A DNA stretch of 6,453 bases. Origin: CAZLBV01 sp964557845. GTDB taxonomy: Bacteria; Acidobacteriota; Aminicenantia; Aminicenantales; Aminicenantaceae. Under the pieces are notes generated by a model. That model had not been told where the DNA came from, searched no databases, and saw nothing but the letters and a program-made list of their open reading frames with translations. The stretch is from NCBI GenBank assembly GCA_964557845.1, contig CAZLBV010000217.1, positions 1 through 6,453 of the forward strand. The letters run 5' to 3'. The position numbers were made by a program, and so were the translations under genes. The first letter of the stretch is position 1, and each line of letters starts with the position of its first letter. Shown in pieces: positions 5,796-6,453 of the stretch.

Positions 5796-6453
5796 AAATC
5801 TCAAAAAAAAGGCGTACCAATACGTCTGATCCTGTTAAAGATTGTTCCCCTCCGGAATTCCGCTTTGATCCGTTGGAAAATACTTGGGTGATCGTAGCTG
5901 AGGAAAGAAATAGGCGGCCTCTTCCGCACAGAGAAAAAATCATAAAAGACTCTTCTGAAGGATGCCCCTTTTGTGTGGGACATGAATCAGATACCCCTCC
6001 GGAAATTTGGCGTTTACCTGTTGAAGAAAAAGGGAAAAATTCTTCCACTTGGAAGATCAGAGTAGTTCCCAACAAATATCCTGCCTTAAAAAAAAGCCTG
6101 AACGGCAGATGGTTTGAACAAAGTCTCCATGAATTTATTGAGGGAACCGGTGCCCATGAAGTCATTATTGAGACTCCTGAGCATGATATAACTTTTGAAG
6201 AACTTCCCTTACAGCATATGCAAGACGTGCTTAGAACCTATCGCACCAGAATCAAGACTCTCTATCGAGATCCTAGAATAAAATATGCGTTATTGTTTAA
6301 AAACCAAGGGGCCAAGGCAGGTGCTTCCTTGAGCCATCCTCATTCACAGTTGATAGGAACTCCCATACTTCCCAAGGGGGTAGCGTCCAAGTTGGAAAGT
6401 TCTTTTCATCATTACAGAAAGACATCACGCTGCCTTATCTGTGATCTTATAAA
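5792..6453 (+). CDS. galT: Galactose-1-phosphate uridylyltransferase family protein, 3' end beyond the window (possible ADP-glucose phosphorylase-like)
   Basis: The first 220 residues of a GalT-family (HIT superfamily) nucleotidyltransferase are present; family members run to roughly 330-350 residues. FRFDPLENTWVIVAEERNRRP is the usual opening. CPFCVGHE gives zinc cysteines C58 and C61. WKIRVVPNKYPAL is followed by GAHEVIIETPEH with H122 as a likely zinc ligand. FKNQGAKAGASLSHPHSQL holds H182 (zinc) and H184, the nucleophile that carries the nucleotidyl group, with Q186. A second pair, CLIC, starts near residue 214. Classical GalT moves UMP between UDP-glucose and galactose-1-phosphate (Leloir pathway). 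The NQGAxAGASxSHxHSQ stretch, CPFCxG and later CLIC also fit the related plant ADP-glucose phosphorylase group, and the operon with glgC and glgP makes ADP-glucose a credible substrate. Sequence alone does not decide between them, so the galT symbol is a family label. Translation is coupled to glgP by ATGA. Confidence 0.88.
   Translation, partial: MKISKKRRTNTSDPVKDCSPPEFRFDPLENTWVIVAEERNRRPLPHREKIIKDSSEGCPFCVGHESDTPPEIWRLPVEEKGKNSSTWKIRVVPNKYPALKKSLNGRWFEQSLHEFIEGTGAHEVIIETPEHDITFEELPLQHMQDVLRTYRTRIKTLYRDPRIKYALLFKNQGAKAGASLSHPHSQLIGTPILPKGVASKLESSFHHYRKTSRCLICDLI

Noticed and set aside
5716..6165. 149-codon minus-strand open frame across the glgP-galT junction
   Set aside because: Antisense to two well-supported genes and with no recognisable motif.
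1..6453. CRISPR array, tRNA, rRNA, insertion sequence ends or attachment-site repeats
   Set aside because: No regularly spaced repeats, no cloverleaf or rRNA-like sequence, and no long direct or terminal repeats were found by eye.

Overview
This is a bacterial window with two unlike halves. The left third (1 to about 2000) is accessory DNA: the remnant of a tyrosine-recombinase (integrase) gene with several frameshifts, followed by an intact two-gene type IV toxin-antitoxin / abortive-infection operon of the AbiE type (a DUF6088/AbiEi-like antitoxin overlapping an AbiEii-like nucleotidyltransferase toxin). The right half (2713 to the end) is a compact carbohydrate operon: glgC (ADP-glucose pyrophosphorylase), glgP (a short GT35 alpha-glucan phosphorylase) and the start of a galT-type nucleotidyltransferase that runs off the window. 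All three are on the + strand.

Layout: 1-264, decayed integrase core-binding domain, open at the left edge. 310-346, near-consensus sigma70-type promoter overlapped by a perfect 9-bp inverted repeat, a plausible autoregulatory operator. 361-984, antitoxin. 968-2002, toxin (GTG start, 17-bp overlap). 2003-2712, a 710-bp gap holding a GC-rich inverted repeat (2156-2211), a small minus-strand ORF (2400-2215) with a good Shine-Dalgarno sequence and weak CP12-like similarity, an AT-rich stretch, and a candidate glgC promoter. 2713-3990, glgC; 4077-5795, glgP; 5792-6453, galT-like, coupled to glgP through an ATGA overlap.

How the genes work together: GlgC commits glucose-1-phosphate to ADP-glucose for glycogen synthesis. 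GlgP releases glucose-1-phosphate from stored glucan by phosphorolysis. The GalT-like enzyme exchanges nucleotidyl groups on hexose-1-phosphates, so all three meet at glucose-1-phosphate. No glycogen synthase (glgA) or branching enzyme (glgB) is in the window. The toxin-antitoxin pair has no metabolic link to this operon; its position beside an integrase relic suggests it came in as cargo of a now-dead mobile element.

Organism: the genes are bacterial, with AAGGAG-type ribosome binding sites and moderately AT-rich DNA. Nothing seen fixes the phylum. I did not recognise a complete new system; the most interesting leads are the nature of the galT-like enzyme, the small minus-strand protein, and the integrase relic with its defence-gene neighbour.
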